The notes under the pieces are model-generated. The model did not search any database. It was not told where the DNA came from and worked only from the letters and a program-made list of their open reading frames with translations. A program made the position numbers and the translations under genes. DNA of 64,000 nucleotides, taken from assembly GCA_025266875.1 (NCBI GenBank), contig JALLLT010000020.1, positions 186,001 through 250,000 on the forward strand, written 5' to 3'. This stretch comes from Fennellomyces sp. T-0311 (lineage: Eukaryota; Mucoromycota; Mucoromycetes; Mucorales; Lichtheimiaceae). Below, piece after piece: positions 34,703 through 45,446 of the stretch. Position 1 is the stretch's first letter. Every line of letters begins with the position of its first letter.

Positions 34703-35579
34703 GGGAAAAGGCAGTGGACAAAAAGACCTGTTTTTTCTCCGCGGTTCGAGTTGGTGCTGTCTTCCCGTCGCACAATCTCCTCAAGAACATCTTTTGCAGT
34801 CGTATATGCCATATTTTATGCGAGTCATGTATCAAATACTTTTTATGTTAACCATCCACCACACATGGGTACGTACGAGACCTTCTGTAGCAGTATATTT
34901 AAAGAGTAGTCTTCTAGCTCACTCCGCGTGTACACGGTAAAAAGGTTGCTGTGAGCACGAAGACTAAGTATACGTAGCCAGTTTGGTCAACTTCTAGTCT
35001 TAAAACGCCTTGATAATAGCCAGGTAACTTTTCTATCAGTCATTGACGTAACTAATTTGACAGTAACGCCTTATTGCAGCCATCTAAGCAGATAGCATTT
35101 TTTTCTTAATCTTGAACAAGCCGACAATCCCGACTTGAGCTATAGTTACCAGGCATCAATTCGTCGCCTATGTTCATCATGGTGTAACTACGTAATTCTT
35201 TCGACTTGTTACGGTTGTTTGGCAACAACAGTTGAGTATGCTGAACAGCTGGAGCGAAGTACCAGAAGACCCAACCGTCAAAGTACTTCGGATCAGATGA
35301 ATTTTATTCACATATAAGCATCGAGATAAGCAGGATGACTGCATGACTCTTATGAGAGTACCAACTAGACAAAACAATCTTATTGAGAATTGGACACAAG
35401 AGACTTAGTTACCCTGATCGACCAACTACCGCGTTCCGACGATTTTGCTTTGATTGCCGCTATGGACTTACCTGTACGTACCAGCCATGAACAAAACCCG
35501 TCGATATGAATGCGCCATCAAAGGACTCTGATATGCATTGGTGCAAATGGATTACTTTTTATTTATGTACCGGTTATGA
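34703..35579. other. Unassigned stretch inside the long-TIR element
   Basis: About 880 bases with only short random-looking frames. Nothing recognised; possible promoter of the F-box gene at its left edge. Confidence 0.3.
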
Positions 35580-37055
35580 TGGAGTTGGGTTGCGGCTGTC
35601 TGATGATGATAATGGTTGTTGCTGTTGAGTAGGATTTTGCGTTGAGGAGGATGTGAGTTGGTTCTGGAATTCGGTGAGCATGGCAATCATGGAGGGATTG
35701 ATGGCAAGACTCTTTGTACAGTCGTTTGTTGAGTAAATACCGATCATTCAGTCACCCAGTTCAGACATGTTGTTTCGAACCTGATCGTGACGAGCTGCGC
35801 ATTCTTGGTATGCTCCTCGATATACTTGGCTATGATCGGCACGTCCAGAAGTCAAGAGCAGCATCAATTTCATCCATGACGTAGAGAGGTGTTGTTTTGA
35901 AATGATCCAACGCAAACACAAGCGCAAGAGAGCTCAGTGTCTATTTTTCGGGTCGTTAGTTCCGCAAAGACCATTCTGTTTTGAAGGCTTTTACCTTCAC
36001 GCCACTGGATAGATTTGAAACGTTTTCCCAGGTCTTCGTGGGAGGCATGACATTAAAGAAAGCACGTTTAGAAAATGGATTCAAACTACCAACCAGCTCA
36101 AGTTTGGCATTGCCTCCCATTAAGATCATCTATACGGAACTGTCGAACCACTCCTTTCTTTAAAAAATATACACATGTCAGCTTGAGTGGTACATTTCTT
36201 TGAGTTCTGCGAAATACTGTTGGAATCTTGCTTAAATTCGTCCAGTCGCTGTTTAGCAAACGTTCTGATTCGTTCTTCACGCCATCACGCTTCGCGGTTA
36301 TCTCATTTATTCCTTTACGCTACCATTGCACCCTTCCGCTCCTCGTCCGTGCCCCTCCAACACGGACAGATTGGGGTTTACAGTTTGATCCAAGGCTAGA
36401 ATAAACATGTGAGCAAACACTGTACTCGTTGGCGTGGGGGACTCACCTCCAATTTCGGTAATTTCTGCCTTGGTTGCTGGTACAACCTTTTGGAATTTTT
36501 TGACATCTTCATCATTCTCTGCCAGCTCTTTTTGTCGCTTTCAGGTCTAAAGAACATGTTAAATCACTTTTATCCAGAATTGTACATGATCAACGTACTT
36601 GTAATGATGCAACGATAATTTAGTACGTTGTTCGTTCCAATGAAGAACTTTGCACTGGTTGTCGGCCAAACTCCTCTGGTAGTTTTTCAAGCTTGCTTTT
36701 GACTTCACTCTCGGATTTTCGAAGCTTGTTGATCTGCTTTGTCTTTTCATCTAAATCATTTTTAATGCTATCAATCCGCTGTTTCTTCTCTTCCAGGTTC
36801 TATTACTTCAAGTTAACTTTGCATTCGTGCGCAAATAGACGACGACATTTACCTTGTTCTACCCATCAGCTTGTTTCGCTATCTCGGCTGTCTCTTTGGC
36901 CTTCTCCAACGATTCTAAATATACTTGTCAATTTTGTTGTCCTCATGCTCGTATTTCCTGATAGATGATTCAATCTCGACAACATTCCTTTCAGCTTTCG
37001 CCTTGGCAATCATTACCTCGGTAATTTTGTTGTTGAAGATGTCGATACGCTTCGT
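35580..37055 (-). pseudogene. Decayed C-terminal part of condensin subunit SMC4
   Basis: Minus strand, high to low. 37055-36960 reads RIDIFNNKITEVMIAKAKAE, then coiled-coil pieces (KTKQINKLRKSESEVKSKLE at about 36730-36670). 36124-36000 reads KLELVGSLNPFSKRAFFNV and WENVSNLSSGVK; a normal 57-nt intron follows (gtaaaa to aatag), then TLSSLALVFALDHFKTTPLY and VMDEIDAALDF (to about 35850). These are the D-loop side of the SMC4 ATPase head. The ABC signature, normally LSGGEK, is LSSGVK, and the last part is split by two frame changes and an in-frame stop (GD*MIGIYSTND). The N-terminal head and Walker A were not found. It is a dead partial copy, probably captured by the surrounding element, that kept at least one intron. 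Confidence 0.7.
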
Positions 37056-37340
37056 GTATATATAGAGTTATCATGGTATCTTTGGTGTCGCCTTTTCGTT
37101 CACTGCTCTACAATTTAGTAACATGCGTGCGCCGGATTTTACATGTCTTTACTATGATGGGCCTGGGAATGCTGTTTATGAAAGCGGAAACCAGGACCCC
37201 ATAGATCATCTCTGACAAAGAGCGTTTTGTTATTGAAGATACTGCCTCCCATACCAGCGATTTAAAAGACCCTCCAAACTTGGCTTCAGAAACTTTTAGG
37301 CAACGGTCATTTCGTCATAGGTAAGTGCAGATAAACAATC
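37056..37340. other. Spacer between SMC4 relic and right TIR
   Basis: About 285 bases. The minus strand is partly open but shows no recognisable SMC hinge. Nothing else was seen. Confidence 0.3.
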
Positions 37341-38240
37341 CAAGTGATGAAGACGTATATATAAGGGAGCCAAATGAAAAACGTGAGTACTCTCAAGGAT
37401 AAGAAGAGATTCTTTAAGATAAAAATGGAGAAATGCCTAGTGCATATGCTGTGTCAAACAATTAGGCGTCGGAATTCGTACTAGCCAGAGATGAGTTAAG
37501 GAGTACGGTAAACGTGGATAATGCTTCTTTGAGAATCGTAAAAAACCAAGCTGTAAACCGACTTTGAAAGAAGAAAACTAGAAAGTTATTGAAGCTTTCG
37601 TTGATGAAGACATACATCGCACTATTGAAATAGTTGAGCATTTACAAGAAAAGCTCTGTAACAGTGTCAACCGCAGGGCACTTATGATATAGTACGATCT
37701 GTAGGCTCGAGCACTATGTACAATAACCCGAAGGTGGAACTGGTTATAATAAGGATATAAGCGATAAGGATTCATTAATATATAAATTGTGCTTTATATA
37801 CATCTATTCCTTTCACTCGTACCACTGTTGTCTGTTCCATACCGAAACTAAACTTGTTTCGTTCCACTAACTAAGTGTGGGTTATGCTTCATTCACACTT
37901 GTTCCCAAAACGTAAATTGACTGCGCAGTTGTAAAAGGCTGGTGGTTACAAGGGACCCTTTGAAACTCTCAAACGAGAAGTAAGGGATTTTCCAATCCGC
38001 ATATGTATCCTGAATCCCAGTATGAAAGTAAGGCACTTCCCGAATATAATATAAGGATCTGATAATTAGAAGGTAGCGCTTTTCAACCCAATACTAAAGT
38101 TACTGTTTATAAACCGAAAATAACATCTTCCCAAATCAGAAATCCATTGCTTCTAAATTCGAAATATAACTTCATGAGTAAGAGGGAAAGTTCAGTAGAT
38201 GACGAAGGTGTAATGATGGCTTCTGTGAATGGGTATAATA
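37341..38240 (-). repeat. Right terminal inverted repeat
   Basis: Reverse-complement partner of 23930-24769. It includes the inverse of the 24251-24270 block at about 37837-37856 and a 65-residue minus-strand frame (37578-37775) paired with the left copy. The sharp inner edge is at 37341. Similarity is strong to about 38075, then fades with indels towards about 38240. It ends a few hundred bases before the eL15 gene. Confidence 0.7.
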
Positions 38241-38670
38241 TACAAGTAAGTGTCTTTCTAACAGGACGCGGCTGCATATTGTAAACGGAGTATCAATTTC
38301 GGGAGCGGGCGGCCGACTGAAAAGTGAGACTCCCAACTCTCGAGCACTTCCTCTTTTCGTACGTCAGTACAAGGTGCGTGTTGGTCGATGGGAAAGGATG
38401 ATGGAGTGGATGAACGAGCAGATGACGGACAGATGGATGTTTGGCTTAACGGATGCATCACCATGATACGTTATTTTGTCTGCGACAACACAAAATGTTT
38501 ACACAACCAGCATTTGGAAATTCGCAATGAAAAATTAACGATCCGCATCGAGATTTCCTGACATCGTAAGGTGTCTGTTCTGTCCGTCCTGCTTGTTCAT
38601 GTGCGAATGAGATTATTGAATGGCTTTCTTTTTAACTTGTATTTCTTGGTTGCTATAGGTTTGATCTGTC
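38241..38670 (+). promoter_or_regulatory. Promoter region of the eL15 gene
   Basis: About 430 bases between the right inverted repeat and the eL15 ATG. GC-richer than the element (gggagcgggcggccg at about 38305). It must carry the strong promoter of a ribosomal protein gene, because the element edge lies just upstream. Confidence 0.4.
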
Positions 38671-39345
38671 ATGGGTGGTAAGCTTTCAATTTGAAACATG
38701 GTTGTTTCCATGTGTTAGTAACAATTTGACATTGTAGCCTACAAGTATCTCGAGGAGCTTTACAGAAAGAAGCAGTCGGATGTGTTCCGTTTCTTGCTCC
38801 GTGTCCGCTGCTGGGAGTACCGTCAGTTGAACGTGATCCACCGTGCCTCGCGTCCTTCGCGCCCTGACAAGGCTCGCCGTCTTGGTTACAAGGCCAAGCA
38901 GGGTTACGTTATCTACCGTATCCGTGTCCGTCGTGGTGGTCGCAAGAAGCCTGTTCCCAAGGGTGCCACCTACGGTAAGCCCGTTCACGAGGGTGTTAAC
39001 CAGCTCAAGTACCAGCGCTCCCTCCGCTCCACCGCCGAGGAGCGTATTGGCCGTCGTTGCGGTAACCTCCGTGTCCTCAACTCGTACTGGGTCAACCAGG
39101 ATGCTACCTACAAGTACTTTGAGGTCATCGCTGTCGACCCCTCGCACAAGGCTATCCGTCGTGACCCCCGCATCAACTGGATCGTCAACGCCGTCCACAA
39201 GCGTCGCGAAGCCCGTGGTCTTACTGCCATTGGCAAGAAGAGCCGTGGCAAGAACAAGGGTCACTTGTACACCAAGACCCGTGGTTCCGGCCGTCGCGCC
39301 ACCTGGAAGAGAAACAACACCCTCTCCCTCCGCCGCTACCGCTAA
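38671..39345 (+). CDS. RPL15: 60S ribosomal protein eL15 (L15), 2 exons, 204 aa
   Basis: Exon 1 is only 7 nt (ATGGGTG, 38671-38677), followed by a 60-nt intron and exon 2 at 38738-39345; the sum is 205 codons including the stop. The protein begins [20 protein letters not shown] and has the full-length eL15 pattern ([38 protein letters not shown], ending [10 protein letters not shown]). eL15 is a core large-subunit protein contacting 25S rRNA and 5.8S rRNA. Codon use is strongly biased (CGT, AAG, GGT, CTC), as expected for very high expression and unlike its neighbours. Convergent with the WLM protease gene, 101 bp apart. Confidence 0.97.
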
Positions 39346-39446
39346 GTGGCTTGAACATCTTCCTAGCTTTTTGTTTCTGTGGAAATAAAAAATTATGGAC
39401 GTTGTTGCATTAACATATTCATTTATTGGACGAAAAAATATTCGCA

Positions 39447-40432
39447 CTAGTGTCTGGTGTCACATCCTTCATCGAGCTCCTGTTCTTCTTGTTTTGTCAG
39501 CCGCGTAGCAGCAGCCTTTGCACGCAATTCTCGTTGTAGTGCAGCATCCATACTACTATTGCCATCACCACCACCACCAAGTCGATAAGTGCCACCTTGC
39601 CAGGAAACATCATCCATCGTATCGACATCGCCATCATCAGGTTGGTAAAAACTGGACCCGGAGGATAAGGCATGTGCACCATGGGCTGTCCAATCGAGGG
39701 CGATAACATCCTTGTTGAGTTGGCGGTTGAGTGCATGAAATTTGTCGTCATGCTCGCTATGTACATTGTGCGTCAATTCATGCAGCAACACCTTGCGAAT
39801 TGAGTTGTAGTTCCGGAACCCTGAAAGATCGTCTGTTCGTAGCCTGATGGATATCAGCTGTCCTGCGTTTCTGTTGAATCCGAGAATCGATGCCTCAAAA
39901 GGTGTCAATTCCGTCAGTTCACCAACGGACCATTGCCGTTGCCGCATGATTTCTTTAATCTGTTGTTAATAACACTTGTTAACTCTTTGACCTTCAAAAG
40001 CGAGTGTTTGCCTACCCCTCGATCATCTCTTAACTGTTCCAGCAGCTTCCGTGCCTGGTTAGGATTCGGAAACTCTTCAATGACCGTGATGCGATGAAAG
40101 GTATAGGGGTTTGTCGTCTGCACTGATTTCGTCGGTCGACTGGTCTTGATCACATGGCGATGAGTTAACTTGTCGTCAAGCTTGGCGATCTCTTTCACTT
40201 GCTCGACTGGGGTACCAATCAATTTAAATTTGGAGCTGTTGAATTGTAACAGGGTATCGTTGTCGTTTTTCAATATTTTGCCTCCATGTATCAGCCTTTG
40301 ATTGGCGATCGGGATGCTGGTTTCGTCTTGCAAGTACGATTTGAGTTGGCCCACCGTGGATTCAGGACTCCACTGATGTATTTCAAATACTTTGGTTTTA
40401 TATTGAACTTTGAGATCAACTGAATCAGCCAT
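39447..40432 (-). CDS. Ubiquitin-like/WLM metalloprotease (Wss1-related), 2 exons, 309 aa
   Basis: Minus-strand exons 40432-40016 and 39959-39447 (intron 56 nt, gtaggc to caacag) sum to 310 codons including the stop. Residues 1 to about 75 form a ubiquitin-like fold (VDLKVQYKTKVFEIHQWSPE, NQRLIHGGKILKND). The WLM domain follows from about 139 (GIKEIMRQRQWSVGELTELT) with zinc-binding HELTH at 199-203 and a third histidine at 209 (HELTHNVHSEHDDKFH). The C-terminus is Gly/Ser and charged (LTKQEEQELDEGCDTRH). Wss1-type proteases cut DNA-protein crosslinks and SUMO/ubiquitin-tagged proteins; fungi and plants also have this ubiquitin-like-fused form. The start is the first ATG and the Ubl begins right after it. 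Confidence 0.88.
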
Positions 40433-40584
40433 AGAGATAGAAAGGGTATTACAAATTTGGATAGCTTACGTTGGCCACACTTATAAAAGTGGAATTTTCC
40501 ATGGCATTCGAAAGGAAGGTTTTGCCCGTTATGTAAGCAATTGTTGCATCTGGTTTTATTGGTAAGAAAACGCATTTTACCAAA
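40433..40584. other. Short spacer between WLM protease and AMS1
   Basis: About 150 bases upstream of the WLM protease start and downstream of AMS1. It must hold the protease promoter. Nothing else was seen. Confidence 0.3.
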
Positions 40585-43500
40585 CTATGCTAGCTCTACT
40601 TTCAAAGTTAGGATTTGGAAGGCCCGCAACGCCAACTTGAAAGTGCCATCAGTATCACCGCGGGCGAGCTGCTGATCTGAATCATCCTCCAGCACATTCG
40701 TTATGAGGATTCGTTTGATATTCAATCGACTTGTTGCAAGTCAGTTCATAACACTCACTGTGTATCCCACTTGAAACCTACCTCTTTAAAGCTGCAGTTG
40801 CCTGTCCACCGTACGCTTCATACAATCGAAGCACCAACACCTTGCAAGTACCTCGGTCATCTTCCGCAGGTTTGATTGTATCGAGAATGATTCTGTTTGG
40901 TGGATCCACTTGGAACAATGATGGGATGATTGTGCCGCTTCTAATATCCTGATTCTCGGCAGCGCTATGTAATACCGAAATTAGATGCAGAATTCCAGTG
41001 TATCATATCAACCCATTACCGAACAGATAGAGCAACATTGAACTCAATGGCCTCGCGAACGACGTTGGAGGCGTTGAAATGATTTTGATGAGGATATATG
41101 GCATATTTGAACTTGTGCTCTCCCATATCCGCATTTTCATCTGGTCCCTTTGGTGAACGTAACAACGATAGGCGTTGTGTGTTTCCATAGGTCGCGTAGC
41201 CGTACTTGCAATTATTCATCAAGGCAACGCCATAGCTGGCCTCAGACAAGTCGGCGTATTTGTGTCCGCATACTTCGAATTTGGCAGAGTCGATGGTGGT
41301 ATTGTAATGCGTTGGTCGTCTTAATGCTCCATACGCAATGTCATACGTAGCCTAAGTAATGATAAGCGACCTTGACAATGAGTATGGTTCCGTTAACTTA
41401 CATGATCGCTAACTATGTCCCAGACAAACTCCACTTTCTAAAAAAAAAAAAAAGGAATTAGTTCTCGTTTTCATTCAACCGAGTATTTTGATTACCAAAA
41501 ACTGATGAGCTTCATGCCAATCGACAAAGTTGCTAAATTCAACACGCCTGCCATGGCACGTGAGGCTGATGGTTTGCTCTATCCAGCTCTTGTCGGATAT
41601 CGTTTGACGGAACTGGAGTTCAGCTTTCAAAGGTCCTTCCGAAACAATCTAAAAGTATACTTGAGCTGTCTCTACTATTTAATATTTCAGCACCGTTTAC
41701 CTTTACGCTTGCGTCGCCCTCTATAGTTCGGTATTTCTGCAAATGATATATTTCAACTAGTGGCGAATCAGCAAGTCCACAAAATATGCAGACAAAGTCC
41801 ATTCTTACCATCCCATGCATCCCAGTAAATTGGCTTGATATTATATTTAGTGAATTTGATTCTGCATGTCCTATACTTTTTCAGTTTGCTTACCACATCC
41901 TCATAAAGTTGCAGCACATTGCCTTTGGAACCATCTGGAATCAACTGTCTGTAGATTGCTATTGAGCACTTGGATATGCTTTCTATATCAGTGCTTACCT
42001 ATCAGGTGTATTCTTGTCCAAGAGATAGACAAGCTGTCCATCATTATTGAATGCCGCCCTCAAGTTCTGATTTTCAAGTACAAAGCATCCGTCATCGGTC
42101 TTGTAAGCTTACCACGCACGTTAGTATGCTTCGGCATATTCGGAAACGTTGAATACACTTTAAATTACCTTTTGCGCCGTTTTCTTCACTGATGGAGCAA
42201 ATATCTGACGTGTTTGCGATATAACCCGTGGCACCAAGACCAGGAACATTTCGCACTATCCAAAAACACATGTTAAAAGCGTACAATTTTTTTTTGAGAA
42301 AAGAAAAACGCAGTACCTAAAACATATTCAAAGCCATCCCGAGTCCATTGCTGCCCACCCCAACTCGTTTCTTTCCGAGGAACCTCGACAACTTCAGTTC
42401 GCTCCCACGGAAGTGTATTGAACGCAATAACACCTAATAAACAGCATTAAGGACACATACATGTCCACCCTTCCAGATAATTTTGTTCAAACCTTCTTGA
42501 TGTTTTCTGCGCATAGCAGACTGAGCACGGGTCTCGATAATGGATGACTGTGCCTTATGTCGCAGGCTCAGTGCAGTTGAGATAATTTCCCGGTGGTCCT
42601 GATATCATTATAAGTAACATTAAAGTACTGTTTCGCTTTTACTCAAACCTTGTGCACGTCTTTAACCGCCAGACCAATGGTAGAGCCAGGCAAGCAGTCG
42701 TGGAATTGATTGAGACACAATAACTTCCATACGTGCTCCAGTTCATTCACGGGGTATCTGCATGAAATCGGTTTGTCAGTCCTCTGTGTCGCATACTGCA
42801 AGGTACTTAAATGCACCTACTCATAGCTTTCTAGATTACTGCTTGAGTTGGAAAGCAATGTTGCTATGGTTCCCAGGACTTCTACATCGCGAAGCAAAAA
42901 TTCGGACAAGCGATTACCACGCTTCACCTTTGCTTGCGATGTATAGGTGCCTCGGTGGAATTCTAGATACTATTAAAGTATGTCAGATGATGGATATCTT
43001 TGAGTATATGATGCGTACCAGCTCCCCGTTGTAGGCCTTCAAGCCACGAGAATTCTTTTCCAATCCTTGAAAAAATTGAAGAACACTTCCGGGTTTGCAG
43101 ACCGGTAATCCATCCTGATGAAACCCTATTTTAATACCGTCTTCATTGATCTGATGCACGACATTACCACATCCTTCAACCTTTGCAGTCGTTCCAGCAT
43201 TTCTGGTGTAGGCCCTCCTCCACCATCGCCATGGCTATATCACATGATCCGCTTAAATTAGTCATTCTATTTAATGAAGCAAAAAAAAGACTGACTTACC
43301 CAAAGCAAAGCAAGCTTTCGTTTGAATATTCCAAATCATGATGGTTCTTTGTACTGGATAAAATAAAAGCATCAGTCGTATTTCTCCAGCGCAATGTGCG
43401 CATTGTTACCATTTCGTGAATTCGGCGACAGAAACTGATGCATTGTATCTATCCCATTGTACATGAATTTTGGCCCTTCAGAAACCAGCTATCCACTTAC

Positions 43501-45446
43501 GTTTCTGCTGGTGTCAAATGCGCCAGGATATTTGTGCCATCAATACCGGTCCACCAGAATGTCGAGAGAGGGAACTTGTTGATGTTATTCCAGGACAGCT
43601 TTTGAGTGAAAAAATAATCGCATCCGGAGAGTTTGAGTACTTGTGGTAGCTATTCTTTACAATGAGTATCTAAATGTACACGTTGCTGTGCTTTATACCT
43701 GAGAAGAATAACCTATGAAAGACGGTTAATCTCCAGAAGCTTTATATAAAAAAAAGCTCGCTCTTACCAAAAGAATCTGGAAGCCAGAAAACTCTTGCGC
43801 GCTTTCCAAAATGTTTTTCAAAGTAACGTTGGCTAGGGGAAAAGCGCCGCTGTTAGTCACGCAATATTACCAAAGGAACATTTTTATATACCCTAGCACC
43901 ATTTGACGACATAGCGATTCGCCACTCGGCATATTTGTATCTATAATAACATTAGCACACTTTCTCTTTCATCAAAGCGAGTAAAACTTTACCATGCTCA
44001 ACCCAACTCTATAACAGTATACCCACTTAGTTCATATTTGGATTTGCTTAATGACAGCACTTACTCCTCCAATAATTTCCCATTGGCCCTGCTTTTCCTT
44101 TTCCTTGACCTTTTCAAACACTGACGGATAAAGTTCTTGCAGCCACTCGTATTGTTGTGTCTAACACCAAGGGAATAAATTAAGGAAATGACTATGCGTT
44201 ACGACTGGCATACCTGTGATCCTGCAAAGATGTATCCCGGGTAACGGTCAATCAAATCAACCTGGGTTACCCAGGATCGCGCAATCTTGCGCTTTGTCTC
44301 GGCATACGGCCATAGCCACGCCGTATCTTCAACGACATTAATTCGTATGAAAATGACGTATCGAGGTTACTTACCGATATGACAGTTGCCGATGGCTGTA
44401 ATCTGATGCTGGCCTTTGGTTTGTCCGTTGTTTACTGACAGAAATTCAGACGTCAAAGCTTTGCATCGCTTGATTGAATCACGATCCTCAAGGATGAACT
44501 GGTTGATCACTTCATTGATCACCCAAACTGCTTCACGCGCACGTGGTGAATCCGATTGAGTATCATAGGCAACACCCCGTACAATGCTGGTAATTGAATT
44601 GAGATACCGCGTAATATCACCAAAAGAAAAAAAGACTCACGTCAAGTCATAGTACAGATCCTGCACTTCGTAGTCAGGCACAACAAGATCAGCTGTTTTG
44701 ATTGAAAAGTAACGATTCGGCTGAGGCACCATTGCACCATCTCCGACACCAAACATGCCATTGCACGCGGCTTCAATATAAAAAGTATGAGCCTGGCCCG
44801 CTTTCGCTTGTTTTGTAATGATGAATTCATGCCGCTCCTGGCCATCTGGTTTGAACATTAAAATGATATACTTCTCTCAGAGACGCGTGTGTGTGTGTGT
44901 GTATAATTTACCTCCTCCTGTCAGACCTTGCAACGGAATACCATCGGTTGACCACACCATTCCCTCACAGCCCATATCCCATTGAAGCACCACCTGCTTT
45001 CCATGCATAGAATTGGGAATGGTTGTTTCCACTTTAAACCAATGGGTTGACCAACTGGGTCCATAACTGCGTTCATGCTGGCCCACTTTCTGAAATGTTT
45101 GTGACACGGCATCCTAGGCGAAGTCGCATGACTCCATCATCAGTTCCCTGGTAAAAAATAAAGCCGTACTAAAAAAAAAAAAGACCGCGCATTTACTTTG
45201 AACGAGATACGCTATTCAAAGCCTTAGTTACGCGCATAGATTTTTTGAGGAGACGAATACCTTGAGATCAGGAACACTATAGACGCTCAACGTGATATGG
45301 GGCGTGCCCGAATGTCTTAATGTCCATAAACCGCGGTAAATTCCCATCGAACGGAAAATACCATTGCTGGACATGAAATTTGCAACGCGAGCCTCTGCTA
45401 TATTCGAGGGCACACGAGGCGTTCTGTCGATTGCTGGTGTAGTCAT
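40585..45446 (-). CDS. AMS1: GH38 alpha-mannosidase (vacuolar/cytosolic Ams1 type), many exons
   Basis: Minus strand from ATG 45446 ([20 protein letters not shown]) to the stop at 40585-40587 (ending [18 protein letters not shown]). The order of blocks follows Ams1: [60 protein letters not shown], then the catalytic loop [17 protein letters not shown] with the nucleophile Asp (about 43778), [20 protein letters not shown], and the GH38 middle and C-terminal beta domains. The enzyme trims alpha-linked mannose from free oligosaccharides in the vacuole or cytosol; no signal peptide is seen, as in Ams1, which reaches the vacuole through autophagy. The residues YSSQ come from a 14-nt exon (43699-43712). 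One intron near 44885 carries a (GT)n run. About 20 exons are expected; only some boundaries were fixed. Confidence 0.88.

Larger units (their letters stand above)
23930..38240. mobile_element. Composite long-TIR MULE-like element (about 14 kb), degenerate
   Basis: Two long similar sequences lie in inverted orientation about 12.6 kb apart (core 24037-24769 and 37341-38075, weaker similarity further out). Near the left end lies a broken MULE-type transposase. Long terminal inverted repeats plus that transposase type are the hallmark of Mutator-like elements. Cargo between the repeats: a serine-recombinase-like ORF with a possible Fanzor relic, a 196-bp tandem array, a TPR/F-box/LRR gene and an SMC4 fragment. 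Exact ends and target-site duplication could not be found by eye, so the outer limits are approximate. The alternative is two unrelated insertions of one repeat in opposite orientation. Confidence 0.5.

Noticed and set aside
38686..39447. Long minus-strand frame of 253 residues opposite eL15
   Set aside because: Antisense shadow caused by the strong codon bias of the ribosomal protein gene; composition ([18 protein letters not shown]) is typical of such shadows.
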